From an uncultured Brachyspira sp. (GTDB lineage: Bacteria > Spirochaetota > Brachyspiria > Brachyspirales > Brachyspiraceae), in NCBI GenBank assembly GCA_949287565.1, contig CASEHG010000316.1, forward strand, positions 1-54,911: a DNA stretch of 54,911 nt, in the 5' to 3' direction. Position numbers and translations under genes: made by a program. Position 1 is the stretch's first letter, and the number at the start of each line of letters is the position of its first letter. Shown here in pieces: positions 17,180 through 28,773 of this stretch. The notes under the pieces are model-generated. The model had not been told where the DNA came from and did not search any database. It was given only the letters and a program-made list of their open reading frames with translations.

Positions 17180-17193
17180 CTTAATACACCCCT

Positions 17194-20100
17194 TTATCTC
17201 CTATATAAGTTCTTAACCATTTGGTTAGGTAAATAATTAATAATTGCCTGTGATAATTCATCTACATTTTGAACATCATGTAATATTATATCTCCGATAC
17301 TAATTGAGGGAGCAGTTGCTTGTGTTGTAGGTGCTTGATATTTTTGTAAAATATCACTAAATGTATCTTGGAAGAAACCGTATGGATTCATTGCGACATC
17401 AATTATTCTTTTTGTTAAATCTGCTGGAACTACTCCTGTTCCTAAACCTAAATAATCTAATCTTCCCTGTGAAGTAGGTCTAATGGTTAATTCAGAGCCC
17501 TCTTCGTCAATCATAGCAAAGCCTTCTGGTGAACTCATAGTACCTTTGGCAAATCTATAAACACCGTCCCAAAGTTCATTATAAGCATCTCTAAGCTCTA
17601 TATATCTTGAACTTGTTGAGCCATATAACTTCGCCATTCTGTCAAGATAGTTTTCTATTTCAAGCTGAGCGGCTAATTGTTCCATTGAAGACATCTCATT
17701 GGGGTCTTCATTAGCATAAGGAGCACCAGCGGGGAAATCAATATTACTTCCACCAGAGCTACCTCCAGAACCTCCGCCGCTACCGCCTTCATCACCGCTA
17801 TCGCCGCCACCGCCAGAATCGCCACCATCGCCACCTGAACTGCCACCGCCAAAATCAGTATTAGAAATGATATCACCTAAGTCATCAACGCTATATGTTA
17901 AATCTTCAATACTTCCAGTGTTATTATATAACTCATCACTATTCCAATATAATTCGTCTGTATTATCGTCAAGACCATCATATACATCATAGTTTGAGTC
18001 TGTGTTATCTTCAAGTATAGAACTATTATTTTCAATACTTGAATTTAATACTTCTGTTCCCCATAAACTGTCATCAATGGAAGTTTTTACATCGTCTATT
18101 TTTTTACTCCATTTACCAGTCTGTGGGTTATATGAAGCACCTTGCGTATTTGGAGCAACTATTTGATAGATACCGTCAGTAGTAATAATTTTATCCCCAA
18201 CTGCCGCTTCTGATGGAGATGAGCCATCTGCGTTAACATACCAAGTTTTTGAACGTGAAGAAGTCGTTCCACTTGCAAACAAGTTCTTTGTCTTTTCTTC
18301 TACTTTGTCCATTTCATCTAAATATGAATCAACAAAGTCATCTAATATATCACTCATTTCTTCGAATGACATATCACCATTAAGAACCATTCTTTGCAGT
18401 TCTTCACTTAATCCATCAACTATGTCAGAAATATCAAGAGACTCTTCCCATTTTTCTTTGAGCGTTTCTAATTCGTCAATTTGTGCGTCAAAGTTCTCTT
18501 CTACAGCTTCTTTTGCTTCTTCTAAGGCTTCAATTTCATCGTTTAATTGTTCTTCTAACTGCCATTTTTCATAATCTCTTTTCGCATCATTATAATCATT
18601 CTGTGCATCTTGTATCGCTGTAGGGTCAGCTTCCCAAACGAAACCTATACCTTCTCTATAAATTTGTATATTTTTTTGTTTTTTAGCTTCGTCAAGGGCA
18701 AGTTGCTTTTCTTCTAAATCAAGGATTTTATCTCTTTTTTTTTCTTCTTCGTCTAAAAGGTCTAATTGTTCCTTAATTCTTTCTATTTTTTCATCATAAT
18801 ATGCAGTTTCTTCGTCTTTCTGCTGTTCTAAAGCGTCAATTTGGTCTTCAATTATCTTTACATTATAGTCTCTTAAAGCTTCGTATTGAGATTGAATATC
18901 ATCTTTAAGTTTTTCTGCCGCATCTATCCAACGCTCTAAATATTCTTCTTCTGTAAGATATCCTTTACGAGCATATTCTTCAATAATGTCAAGCTTTGAT
19001 TTACTTAAATTAATTTGTGTCTGTAAATCAAGTTCACCAATTGCTTCAAGATATTCAGCATATCTATCAAGTTCATCAATACCATTATCAACTATATCAG
19101 TTTGAAGCTGTTTAACTTCACGAGCATACTCTCTATATTTAGACTGTAAGTCCTTAATTAGGTCAGAATCTTCAGAAACACCTGCGGCTCTATATGCATC
19201 AGCCATTTGATGAGTAAATTCCATTTGTTGTCTACGTAATGCTAATATTTCTTCTTCTCTATTACCTTGGTCTTCAAGAATTTCAATTTCAGCGTCAATA
19301 TTAGACATTTCTTCATCATAGATTTCACCTTGTAACTGTCTCATTTCTTCTAAATTTTTTCTATGCTCACTTAAATATTTTTCATTACCAGCATAGTATT
19401 TAGTATCAAGAGCTTTTAATCCATCATAATATTCTCTCCTTGAAATCTTACCCATTGCGTATAAATGTTGGAGTTCTTCTAATTCTGCTTCAAAGGCTTT
19501 AATTATAAGGTCTTCTCCACTATCACTACTACTACCACCACTACCACCAGAAGAAGGAGGGGTATATTGAACGTCTGTATCAAATTTATCATACATTTCA
19601 TCAAGAGCATTTTCAGTCAACATATCAATATAATTTTCACTATAAGTTGTTTTAAGTTTCATTCCATTAACAGTAGTATATTGAACTAATTGACCATTTT
19701 CTAAAAATCCACCATTCGCCATTATAGAATTTAAAACTTTTAAAGAGGCTATTGGTTGACTAATGCTTTTGTTTAATTCTTGTAATGCCTTTATTTTATC
19801 AGATACAGACAAATTAGTTTTATTAAAGTTTATTTGCTCTAAAACTAATAGAGCCATCTGATTAGTGGTTATACCAGCTTGCGTTGCTTCTAAATCAAGA
19901 TTTCCAATAAATGTCATTAATGTTCCATTAGTAATTTGTGTTTGTATTTCTAAAGAAGCTTTTTGTTTTGTAAGTGCTTCCTCAGCGATTACTTCGGCAT
20001 TGGTAATACCCATACCCTCTAGTCTGGTTACAATACTATCCTTATTAGCCTCTGTTAATTCACCCAAAACTACTTTTTCGTTAATATAATCAGTTATTAA

Positions 20101-23100
20101 ATTATTTATTGTATCTTGAAATTTTTCACTGGTTATATTCGCATCAGAAAGAGTATCAATATACTTATCAATACCTTGAACTTCCGCAAAAGATTGTTTA
20201 ATTTTATCTAAAACATCTAAAGAAACATATCCGTTATCTTTAAAATCATCAAAAGCAGACGATATACTTTCTAAAGAAGTCTCAAATGTTCCAAGAGAAC
20301 TTAAAATATTACTATTGTCCGAATTAGTAACATTAATTTTTGTATTAAGTTCATATGTTTCATTTTCTATAGCTTGTTTTAATTTATCAGTAAGGTTATT
20401 AAAATCTTTACCTTTAACTTCTTTGCCTGATAAATAATCTGACCACTCTTGACCATGGTCTTTCATAAAATTGTTAATTTCATCTTCGTCAAATCCAAGC
20501 GATATTAAAAACTCTCTACCTTCGGTAGTTGTTAATAAGTCGTTCATAATATCATTAAGTTCTTTTTGATATTCTTCTGTATTAACATCTATATTTGATA
20601 AATTTAGCAATCTTTGATTATAATAATCTACAGCGTTACTTGCTCGCATCCAAGAGTTAACTGCGTTTTGCATTGATTCAGCTAAATCTTTATCAAATTG
20701 ATTATTTGATTGTGATAATGCTTCTATTGACTGACTGAAACTACTATATAAATTTAATCCTTCGGATTGCAAATCTGCATAATTACCCTGTAGATATATT
20801 AATTGTTCGTTAAGTTTTTGTTCCTTCTCAGATAATTTTTCTAATTGTGATATCTTATCCTCATTTGATAAAGTATCATCCGCTTCTATTTTATTTCTTT
20901 GTGCTATAATTTCGTTAATTTCTTTTTCTTTATTTTCTACAGCAGTTAATGCTTCTTCTTGCAATTCCGCATTTTCTAATAAATAATCTGTCGCACTAAT
21001 ATCTTCTCTTTGTCCAAAAATATCAACTTGTTTTTTACTTATAAATGTAGAATCATAAAATTCACGAGCATCCTGTTGTGCTTGAAGTTGTGCAATTTTA
21101 TTTCTAGTTTCTAATAGTTGAATTTGTCTTTCAAGTTCTTCACTTTGAGCCTTCAAATTTGATAATTCTTGAGCATCAGTAATAGAAAGTTCACCCTTTG
21201 ATTTTATCTCTGCTATTTGATTATTAATATCAGAAAGTTCGTTTTTGGCATTTTCTAAATCGGCAGAACTATCACTAAGCTCATTTATTGACTCTGTTAA
21301 ATCTGACATTGCTCTTTGTCCACTAGTTCTTATGTATTGTTGCACTGCCGCTAAAGCCGCAAATGCTCCAACTAACGCCATGATTCCACCAGTCGAGCCT
21401 ATTAATTTTGATAAAACTTCAACACTACCCTTGTTTTTAAATAACTTCATTAAATCAACAAAGGAATCTTTTAAATATAAAACTTGTAAATATAAAGTTT
21501 CTGCTGAGTCTTTAATTTTTAATAATTGCTGTTGAAGACCAGAACCACCCTTTAATTGACCAGAGGTAATTAAGTTCAATATTGTACTAAGATCTGCTAT
21601 TAAATTACTCGTTCCTTTTAATACTGCTGGTGCACCAAATAATGCAAAACCAGCTATTGCACCACCAACGGCAATTTCAACTAAATGTAACTTATCAACT
21701 AATTCTAAAAGGTGTGTACCTAATTCAACAATTCCTGCAAAAGTATCACTCTGATTTAAATTATTTACAAGCTGTTCCCATGTAGCTATAAATTCGTTTA
21801 TCTTGGCATCTATACTTTCAAGATATATTGAATACTTTTGTTCAGCAGTACCAGCTGCATTTGTAGCTTTATTTGTAGCTTCTGTAACTTTTTCCCAATT
21901 ATTAAATAATACAATTAAGTTTTCTCTTTGTCTCGTACCACCAAGAGCAGTTGTAATTTGTGACCTTTGAGTATCTGTAAATTCACTCCATCTATTACCT
22001 ACTTCTTCGAAAATTTCAGAAGCATCTCGCCATTCATTTAAGCTATTCCTTGTAGCAATACCAACTCTATTTAAAGATTTCTCAACATCATTTAATTTTT
22101 CTCCTTCTTCATCAAGTTCTTTACCTGCCGCAACATTCTGTAATCTTGAGAAAATTGTTTTAAATGATTGTCCAATAGATTCGGCAGAACGTCTTGTTGT
22201 CGAAGAAACAATAGTAATCATACCAATCATTTCATCAAGTGAAACTCCAGCCATACCCGCAGAAGCCGCTGTATATCTTAAAGCTGTAGCGATTTCTCCA
22301 GCACTGGTAGCATAATCCAACTTTTATGTTATAATTCAAATGGCAAATTTGAATTTATGTTATTTGTATATTTTTATCTAAATCGTAACGAAATATAAAA
22401 TTATCTTTTAATATTATATCCTGTAATTTTTATATCAATAAATTTTGAAATTAAACTCATTCTGTCACCATTAATTATATACAAATAACAATTTCTTATA
22501 CTTTCCTATAAGAACAGACTACATCTTCATATTATTACTACATGAATAATAATATACCCTCCATTTCGATACATCATAAGCCATTTATGTATCTACTCTA
22601 CTAACTATTATGTAACGTCTTTCTCGTTATCAATAGATTTCGATAGTCGTTGAGCCTTTGTCTAATAAATAGACACTTGGTTGCTGATTGTCCAATCTTA
22701 ATTCTTTTTACTATCTCAAACACATTACTGTTTGCCCTTATATATGTCACCATTATAAGTTAGTAAACTAAGCTCTAAGGAGTTTCCAGCAATTAAAAGG
22801 GTTTATAGTGAACTAAAATTAATCCACTTTAACAAGCTTATCTACTACGCTCTCAGACTCTTTAGCTGTTAAATTGAAACCGTTTAAACTTGATGTCATT
22901 AATTCTGTTGCTTCTGCCGAATCAAGCATGCCTAATGTTGACAACTTTGTTGAAGATTCAAGCATCTCTGCTGATTCTTCGATAGAATATCCCTGTCTTC
23001 TGTTATATTACTTTTGAAAACAATTACCTTTCAAAAGATTCTATTAAAAATAGAATTTTCTTACAGTTTCCTATAAGCATAGACTATATCTTTATATTAT

Positions 23101-25562
23101 TACCCTATAAGGATAATAATATACCCTCCGTTTCAATACATTGTTAATTCTGTATTTACTCTACTACCTACTATGTAACGTCTTTCTCGTTATCAGCAGG
23201 ATTTGATAGTCGTTGAACCTTTCTCTATTCGAGACTTGGCTGCTGATTACCCAATATTTATAATTTTTAACCGTCACACCTAATCCTATTTCATATTTAT
23301 GTTGTGGTTTATAAATCTCTAAGGGATTTCCAGCAATTAAAAGGGTTTATAGTGACCTATTTTTTATTTAAGCCACTCTATACTACCTTCAGCAACGCTT
23401 CGAGTAGTAACACCTAACTGTCTTGCCAAATCGGCATAAGTATTAATAGCTTCGTGAGCTTCTTCTGCCGTTTGTCCTGTTACCATTCTCATATTAGTCA
23501 TTGCGGTGTCAAGTTCATGAACTAAAGAAATTGATTCACTTATACCACGACCAACTAAGTTTAAGGCTTCCCAAGCTAATTGATATTGTACTACATTTTT
23601 TGCAACTTCTGTTATTTTACTACCTAAAGAACCAAATAAAGATTGACTTTCTTTAGTTTTAGAGTTTACTTTAGCCATCGAATCTTCTAACTTATTATTC
23701 GAATCTGTTATTGCATCAGTATATTTTTTTCTTTTAAGCAATTCAGGGTTAGTCTGTTTCAACTCATTATTATAAGCCTCTTCTGCCTTTCTAACTTTCT
23801 CTGTAGCGTAAGCTTTTTCTTCTGTTGTTGATTTTACATTTTTGTCAACCGCATAAGCATTTAATTTTGCCTGATTTAATTCTTGGTATAATTGTATTAA
23901 TTTATTAATTTGAGCTGTATCAGCCTTATTTTGCTGTGTTAGATTAAATTCTAATTCTTGTTGTGCAAAATCATTATCAATTTCATTTAAACGAGTATTA
24001 ATTCTATTTCTAAATTGTTCGAGGTCTGCTTCGGCTTCAGTTAATTGTTTAGTAGCATTAATTTCCTCTTTAATATCATTAATTCTCTGATTATTAGCAT
24101 CTATTTTATTTTGATAAAATCTCTGTAATGCAGTATCTTCATCTTGTTCAGCTTTTTGAATTTCTTTTGTTAATTGAAGATTGTCCTTTTTTAAACTAAT
24201 ATATTCACGATAGATTTGTTCATCTTTTGCAACAGTAGTGCTACTTGCTACTGTAATTCCTTTAATTCCAGTAGCCTCATCTGTATATGATTTTAAAGAG
24301 CCTAATGCCTTAATGTCACCCATCATTAATTCAAAGGCTTGGTGAAATTCTCCTGCTTCGTCAGTCATAACATCTCCAAGATTTAATTTCATTCCTAAGC
24401 CTTTTGCGATATCTTGTGCTTCATCTAAAGTAACTGATTTAAAATCTTTTAATCTATCTTCAAATATCTTTAATATATTATTACCTTCATCAATCTGTTC
24501 TCTAACACCATCAAAAAGATTTAATTTTAAAGTTTCTCTGCCTAAATCATCATCATAAGCAGTAATTCTGGCCGAAGCTACCATGTCTGAAAATCCTTTT
24601 AAGACACCAGCTTCATCAGAAATATCCAATCCTTTAAAATATTGTGCGAACCAAGATTCAGGATTAGTCTTACTTAAATTAATATATGTTTGAGCGAGTT
24701 CCCTTCCAGCCGCAGATAATTTTTGTACCTTGGATACTCCACCCTCAATACTATTATTAAAAGTGCTTATTTCTTGACCTAATCCTGTTAAAGCTCTAGT
24801 AACTTCAACCTCATAGACTTTCCATCCATCTGACTTTATATTAACATTAGATAAATCTGAGATTTCAGATTTCCACTGAGCTATTTGCTGAGTAATTTTA
24901 TCAAAACTTGCGTCAGGCATAGAAATTTGTACACTATCACCTATTGCTCTTTGTAATAATTCATAACTTTCACGAAACCTTTGCAGTTTTCTTAAATTAC
25001 TTTCCCATTGTTGCTCATTTTGTTTTAGTGTTTTAGATTGGTCGTAATTAGGCATTACAGCATTATACTCTTTAAATCTTTCAGTATAATCCATAATACT
25101 AGAGTTAATTTTTTCTTGCAACTGAACGCTTTGTTGTAAATTTTTAATCTGTTTATTTAAGCTTTCATCGTCATTAAATGAAGGTGTTACCATATCTAAT
25201 TCTTTCGACTTTTGAACAAGTTCTTCTATTGTAGATATAGCTTTTTCAGAATTTGATATAAATTTTTCAAATCCCATATTTTTAGAAAAATTTGGCATTG
25301 AAGCTCCAACTGCATCAAATCTTTTTTTTAATTCATTTAATCTATTTGAAGAGTCACCAATAACAGACATTAAGGTATTCCATTGATTTGTATATTTTCT
25401 TAAATCACTTAATGCATCTTCATCTGTGACATTAATCTTTAATTTTTTTTGTGCTTTTTCGATTTTCTTTGCGATATTTGTAATTTGATTTGTCAAATTT
25501 TCATCCTGCATATTTGCCGCAAAGTTTATAGCTATATCAAATTGTTTCTTATTATAGGCCAA
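17194..25562 (-). CDS. Tape measure protein, three exons with two group I introns
   Basis: The phage tape measure (tail length) protein. Exon 1 is 25562-23371, exon 2 is 22999-22822, exon 3 is 22320-17194, giving about 2,498 aa. The splice junctions restore the family motif: exon 1 ends EGSIEWL, exon 2 reads RQGYSIEESAEMLESSTKLS to DKLVKVD, exon 3 begins LDYATSAGEIATALR. Start TTG 25562 lies eight bases after AAAGGAGG. Most of the chain is coiled coil, with a hydrophobic pair near residues 990-1120 and Gly/Ser-rich spacers. It would wind inside the tail tube and be ejected first. At the usual 0.15 nm per residue the tail would be roughly 375 nm long (inference). Exon 2 ends with an IGS-compatible AGTGGAT. 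Confidence 0.9.
22321..22821 (-). ncRNA. Group I intron B in the tape measure gene
   Basis: A 501-nt self-splicing-type intron. On the minus strand, conserved core elements appear in order: P-element AATTGCTGGAAACTCC, Q-element AATCAGCAACC, R-element GCTCAACGACTATCG (22642-22656) and S-element AAGATGTAGTCT (22516-22527). R and S contain the complementary P7 strands GACTA/TAGTC. The 5' site follows exon AGTGGAT, which pairs with intron AGTTCACT, ending in the required U.G pair. The last intron base is G (22321) if exon 3 starts at TTG; ending one codon later is also possible. No homing endonuclease frame lies inside. A subgroup IA type is suggested by the short P7.1/P3 layout, but the fold was not computed. 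Confidence 0.9.
23000..23370 (-). ncRNA. Group I intron A in the tape measure gene
   Basis: A 371-nt intron with the same core as intron B: P-element AATTGCTGGAAATCCC, Q-element AATCAGCAGCCAAG, R-element GTTCAACGACTATC (23205-23218), S-element AAGATATAGTCT (23082-23093), with complementary GACTA/TAGTC. The 5' site follows exon AGTGGCT, which pairs with intron AGGTCACT and ends in U.G. The final base is G (23000), and exon 2 starts AAGACAGGG. It is clearly paralogous to intron B, much of the core being identical, and it likewise lacks an endonuclease gene. Confidence 0.9.
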
Positions 25563-25580
25563 TAATAACACCTCCTTTAA

Positions 25581-26072
25581 TTATAAATTTTCTAATATAA
25601 CTGCATTAATTATTTTATTTGTTTCTTCTTCAAGATATTCGTTAAGCCATTCTGTAGTGTTTTTTATCATATAAATACCAGAGTGATTTTTTCTAGGGTT
25701 TAAATCAGAACCACTATTATTATCATTTTCTATCCAATCTATCAACCCTCTGGTAAAATCTATACCACCAAAGCCTCTGTGTACATTCCATGTATCCGTG
25801 TCGTATGAACGCATCCTGTCTACATCGAAATATATATATACTGTTTGATTTTTAACTTTATAAGAAATACAACTTAATAAATCATAAGTTCTAACATATA
25901 CCTTTGGTATATAAGAAGCATACCATTTTAGTGTATACATTCTTAATTGTTCTACCGTCTTTTGACCTAAATTATCAAGTCTTTTATTGATTTCTTTATC
26001 TAAGTTTTTTTTTATTCTATTTAATTTACCTTTAGTATATCCATTCAATTCTCTTGAAATATTCGTAGACAT
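25581..26072 (-). CDS. Tail-associated protein upstream of the tape measure
   Basis: A 163-aa soluble protein with a basic helical N-terminal third (KLNRIKKNLDKEINKRLDNL) and a beta-rich middle (YISCISYKVKNQTVYIYFD-like region, here LLSCISYKVKNQTVYIYFD). It ends with a helix. Its size, helix-plus-beta pattern and position before the tape measure resemble HK97 gp10-type neck proteins, but that family usually lies further upstream, so the assignment is weak. Confidence 0.5.
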   Translation of the reverse strand: MSTNISRELNGYTKGKLNRIKKNLDKEINKRLDNLGQKTVEQLRMYTLKWYASYIPKVYVRTYDLLSCISYKVKNQTVYIYFDVDRMRSYDTDTWNVHRGFGGIDFTRGLIDWIENDNNSGSDLNPRKNHSGIYMIKNTTEWLNEYLEEETNKIINAVILENL

Positions 26073-26086
26073 ATGACCACCTTAAT

Positions 26087-26668
26087 TTATTTAGTTAATT
26101 TGGATAATGTCGGATTGTTATACATATTAATAGATTTCAAAATATCTAATTTATCTTTATCTAAATCTTCTAACATTTTAACTGATTCTGCAAAATCGTG
26201 ATTATTGTTAGATAATAAATCGCTAATTAAATCAACGCCAATTAAAAATGATAAATTAATCGTCTTATCGCATTGAGCAATAAAATTTTCATAATCTTTT
26301 GAACATTTAGACATTACATATTCTAAAAAATAACTATTATATATAGTATCATACATTTCGTCATTTATATATGTTGACGGAATTGATATATCAATATAGT
26401 AAAATAATATTGTCAATCTTGTATATATCTCATACTGTAATTCTATATTATCATAATCCTTTTTTACAAATGTTTCATCTACATTTAAATACTTTTTTAA
26501 AAAATCTTCTTTAATAAACTTAATAATCTTATATTTATATTTAATTGGAATATAAGTTAATACTTTTATATTTTCGTTACACCATTTTTCAAAATCAAGT
26601 TTAGTAATTTCATTCTTATTACACTTCTCGACTTCATTTAATAAACTATCATAAGTAATATTGTTCAT
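26087..26668 (-). CDS. Helical protein, candidate tail assembly chaperone
   Basis: A 193-aa, highly AT-coded, nearly all-helical acidic protein (MNNITYDSLLNEVEKCNKNE..., FVKKDYDNIELQYEIYTRL, SVKMLEDLDKDKLDILKS). It lies one gene upstream of the tape measure, where tail assembly chaperones normally sit. No frameshift extension into a downstream frame is evident. Chaperone role is inference from position and fold only. Confidence 0.5.
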   Translation of the reverse strand: MNNITYDSLLNEVEKCNKNEITKLDFEKWCNENIKVLTYIPIKYKYKIIKFIKEDFLKKYLNVDETFVKKDYDNIELQYEIYTRLTILFYYIDISIPSTYINDEMYDTIYNSYFLEYVMSKCSKDYENFIAQCDKTINLSFLIGVDLISDLLSNNNHDFAESVKMLEDLDKDKLDILKSINMYNNPTLSKLTK

Positions 26669-26683
26669 TAATAAACACTCCTT

Positions 26684-27736
26684 TTATTTCATTTTATCCA
26701 AAGACTTTTTGAGCACATCTAAATTTTTCCACTCTTTATCTTTAGCAGTAAGGTCATTATAAATAGTGTACATTTCTCTAGACTTCCATCCCATAATTGA
26801 AATAATAAAATCAGCTTCAAGACCTAATTTACTTAAATGAGTAACAATTCTATGTCTTAAACAGTGAGGATAAAAATAAACTTCATGACCATCAGGGTTA
26901 GAATCTTTATCTTCAGTTAAAAATTTTTCCCACTTTCTAATCCAACTTCTTGCTGTAGTTGGAGTCGCTGGTGAACCATCTTTTTTTATAAAAATATAAT
27001 TATGCTCTTGATTATTTTCTTTCATAATTTTTTCTCTTATTGGCAACCATTTTTTATATTTAGGCATAAAAACATCTTTAATAATATATTTATATTTAGC
27101 TTCGCCCTGTTTACCAAAGCCTTTTGTTTTAATCATATCTGTTGTCTCTAAGAATAGTCCATCAAACGCAGTATTATCTTCGTCAATTAAATCAGTTGTA
27201 AACCTAAATAATTCACTAATTCTTGCACCTGAAGATATGGCTAAAGCCAATAACAAAGCTTCCTGTGGCTTCTCGATTTCATCAGACAACCAGTGCATTA
27301 AATTATCAACTTGTTTATCAGTTAATATCGTTTTCTTTCTAACTACATTCTTAGGTAATTTTTCAATCTTTTTAACTTGATTTCTAAAATCAGGATAATC
27401 ATCATCGAGAATATTTTCTATAAAATTACTTAAAGAATTTAAAGAACTCCACATATTAGCGTATCTATTTGGACTCCATTTTAATTCCAATACTGCATAA
27501 TCAAAGAAATCTGCAAATTCTGACTTTCGAATATCTATAAAAAATTTATTATCATTATTTTCTACATTCCAACAAAAGAATATATTAAAATTAGAACGAT
27601 AAACATTTACTGAATTATCTGACCTTTTTGTATCAAAGTTTTTTAAAAATCTATTAACTAATTTAACATTTTTGGGATTAATTTGACTAATTAATTCATC
27701 TGTCGTTATCTTTTTTCTATATGTAACTCTCCCCAC
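26684..27736 (-). CDS. Tyrosine site-specific recombinase
   Basis: A 350-aa integrase-fold protein. The core-binding domain occupies about residues 20-125. The catalytic domain has Arg172 (SSGARISELF), His291-x-x-Arg294 (PHCLRHRIVTHL), Trp317 in the second His position (MGWKS), and Tyr326 (MYTIYNDL). It starts at GTG with AGGTGATG upstream. It would cut and rejoin DNA at a specific site. Its location inside the tail gene cluster, next to a RecU-like resolvase, and away from any repressor or visible attachment site, is unusual for a lysogeny integrase. It could resolve genome multimers or invert a segment. Confidence 0.85.
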   Translation of the reverse strand: MGRVTYRKKITTDELISQINPKNVKLVNRFLKNFDTKRSDNSVNVYRSNFNIFFCWNVENNDNKFFIDIRKSEFADFFDYAVLELKWSPNRYANMWSSLNSLSNFIENILDDDYPDFRNQVKKIEKLPKNVVRKKTILTDKQVDNLMHWLSDEIEKPQEALLLALAISSGARISELFRFTTDLIDEDNTAFDGLFLETTDMIKTKGFGKQGEAKYKYIIKDVFMPKYKKWLPIREKIMKENNQEHNYIFIKKDGSPATPTTARSWIRKWEKFLTEDKDSNPDGHEVYFYPHCLRHRIVTHLSKLGLEADFIISIMGWKSREMYTIYNDLTAKDKEWKNLDVLKKSLDKMK

Positions 27737-27745
27737 TTACATCAC

Positions 27746-28276
27746 CTATTTAAATTCATTTATATTCATAATTTCTTGACAAAATTTATCAATGTCATAT
27801 TTATAATTTGTTCTTAATAATTTTTTATTTATCAATATCGGACTACAATACTTTAATAAATCTTCTTCGTTAAAACTTTTTTTATTTATAGAATTAATTA
27901 AGTCATCCCACTCCGTTATTGACAAAAAATAAGTATTATTACTTTTTCGAAAATCTAATATAAAACCAGAACATACATTGCCATAACGGGAAAAATCTTT
28001 TAAAGATTGAATTTGATAATAATGTATTATTCCTTTATCTTCCTTACATCTTTCAAAGGAACAAGAGCCTTGAAATGTTTTTAATTCTAAAGCATAAAAA
28101 ATTCTGTTCATACTATCAAACATAAAAAAATCGCATGGGCTATGTTGACTAAAACGTAATTTATTACTTGTACCAACATCAAACCCTTGTGCAGAATCCG
28201 GAGGTCTATATACTAACAAATAATCTGGGCATGACTTTTTCCAGTTAGCTTCAAATTTCTTGCCTATTGATTGCAT
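27746..28276 (-). CDS. RecU-like Holliday junction resolvase
   Basis: A 176-aa protein (start ATG 28276 after AAAGGTGAG). Signature: SIGKKFEANWKKSC near the start, a catalytic core with CDFFMFDS and FYALELKTFQGSCSFER (Asp and Glu-x-Lys of the PD-(D/E)XK nuclease fold), and IQSLKDFSRYGNVCSGFILDFR. This matches RecU/Penelope-type resolvases of Firmicutes and their phages. It would cleave four-way junctions during recombination or before packaging. It ends with a TAG stop, showing TAG is used as a stop here. Confidence 0.85.
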   Translation of the reverse strand: MQSIGKKFEANWKKSCPDYLLVYRPPDSAQGFDVGTSNKLRFSQHSPCDFFMFDSMNRIFYALELKTFQGSCSFERCKEDKGIIHYYQIQSLKDFSRYGNVCSGFILDFRKSNNTYFLSITEWDDLINSINKKSFNEEDLLKYCSPILINKKLLRTNYKYDIDKFCQEIMNINEFK

Positions 28277-28346
28277 TTTCTCACCTTTCGTCCTTTTCAT
28301 TCTTATCTATAAAATTTGAGTTTTATGTATAATAAATTTTAAAAAT

Positions 28347-28371
28347 AAGACTGCCTTTTTAAGGCAGTCTT
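28347..28371 (-). terminator. Hairpin after the Cys-rich protein gene
   Basis: AAGACTGCCTT / AAGGCAGTCTT is a perfect 11-bp stem with loop TTT (minus loop AAA) downstream of 28381-28761, followed on the minus strand by ATTTTTAAAATTT. It likely terminates the upstream unit before the RecU gene. Confidence 0.75.
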
Positions 28372-28380
28372 AACCATTTT

Positions 28381-28761
28381 TTAAGCATTTCTATTGTTAA
28401 TACAATCACTAAACATTTCCGAAATTTTTCTCATTTCCTCTGCTGGTATTACAAACTCGTCAATGTCATCATAAACTAAAGTCGTTTTGTCATCACAGTC
28501 AAATTTTCCAAGCTCAATATCATATCCAATGATATTTCTTATTTTTTTATTTTTTGTTTTTACCTTTAATAACACTCTTTGTTCCTCCTCTTCCGTTTGT
28601 GGTATAATTGTTGGTTCTACTTTTTCAGTAGTGTTGGTCATTAATTTACGATAGCACTCTGGCGAACAAGCTAAGTGTTTCCAAGAATGTATACTAACGC
28701 ACGCACAACATACATAATATTCACGTCCACAAACTCTACATCGTCTATTGGCTTTTGGCAT
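28381..28761 (-). CDS. Small Cys-rich (zinc-binding) protein
   Basis: A 126-aa protein opening MPKANRRCRVCGREYYVCCAC and HLACSPECYRKLM, giving two CxxC-type pairs with a following His: a small zinc finger of the kind found in phage proteins. The C-terminal half is acidic and beta/helical. Its role is not recognisable; DNA or protein contact is likely. It is read after the glycosyltransferase gene and before a terminator. Confidence 0.7.
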   Translation of the reverse strand: MPKANRRCRVCGREYYVCCACVSIHSWKHLACSPECYRKLMTNTTEKVEPTIIPQTEEEEQRVLLKVKTKNKKIRNIIGYDIELGKFDCDDKTTLVYDDIDEFVIPAEEMRKISEMFSDCINNRNA

Positions 28762-28773
28762 TTTTACACCACC

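Noticed and set aside
17673-17876. Alternative reading frame rich in Ala/Val inside the tape measure
   Set aside because: It is a shadow of the Gly/Ser-rich linker codons, without a ribosome site.
22321-23370. Frameshift or sequencing damage as cause of the tape measure breaks
   Set aside because: Both breaks contain complete group I core elements, U.G splice-site pairing and terminal G, and joining the exons restores the conserved motif exactly.
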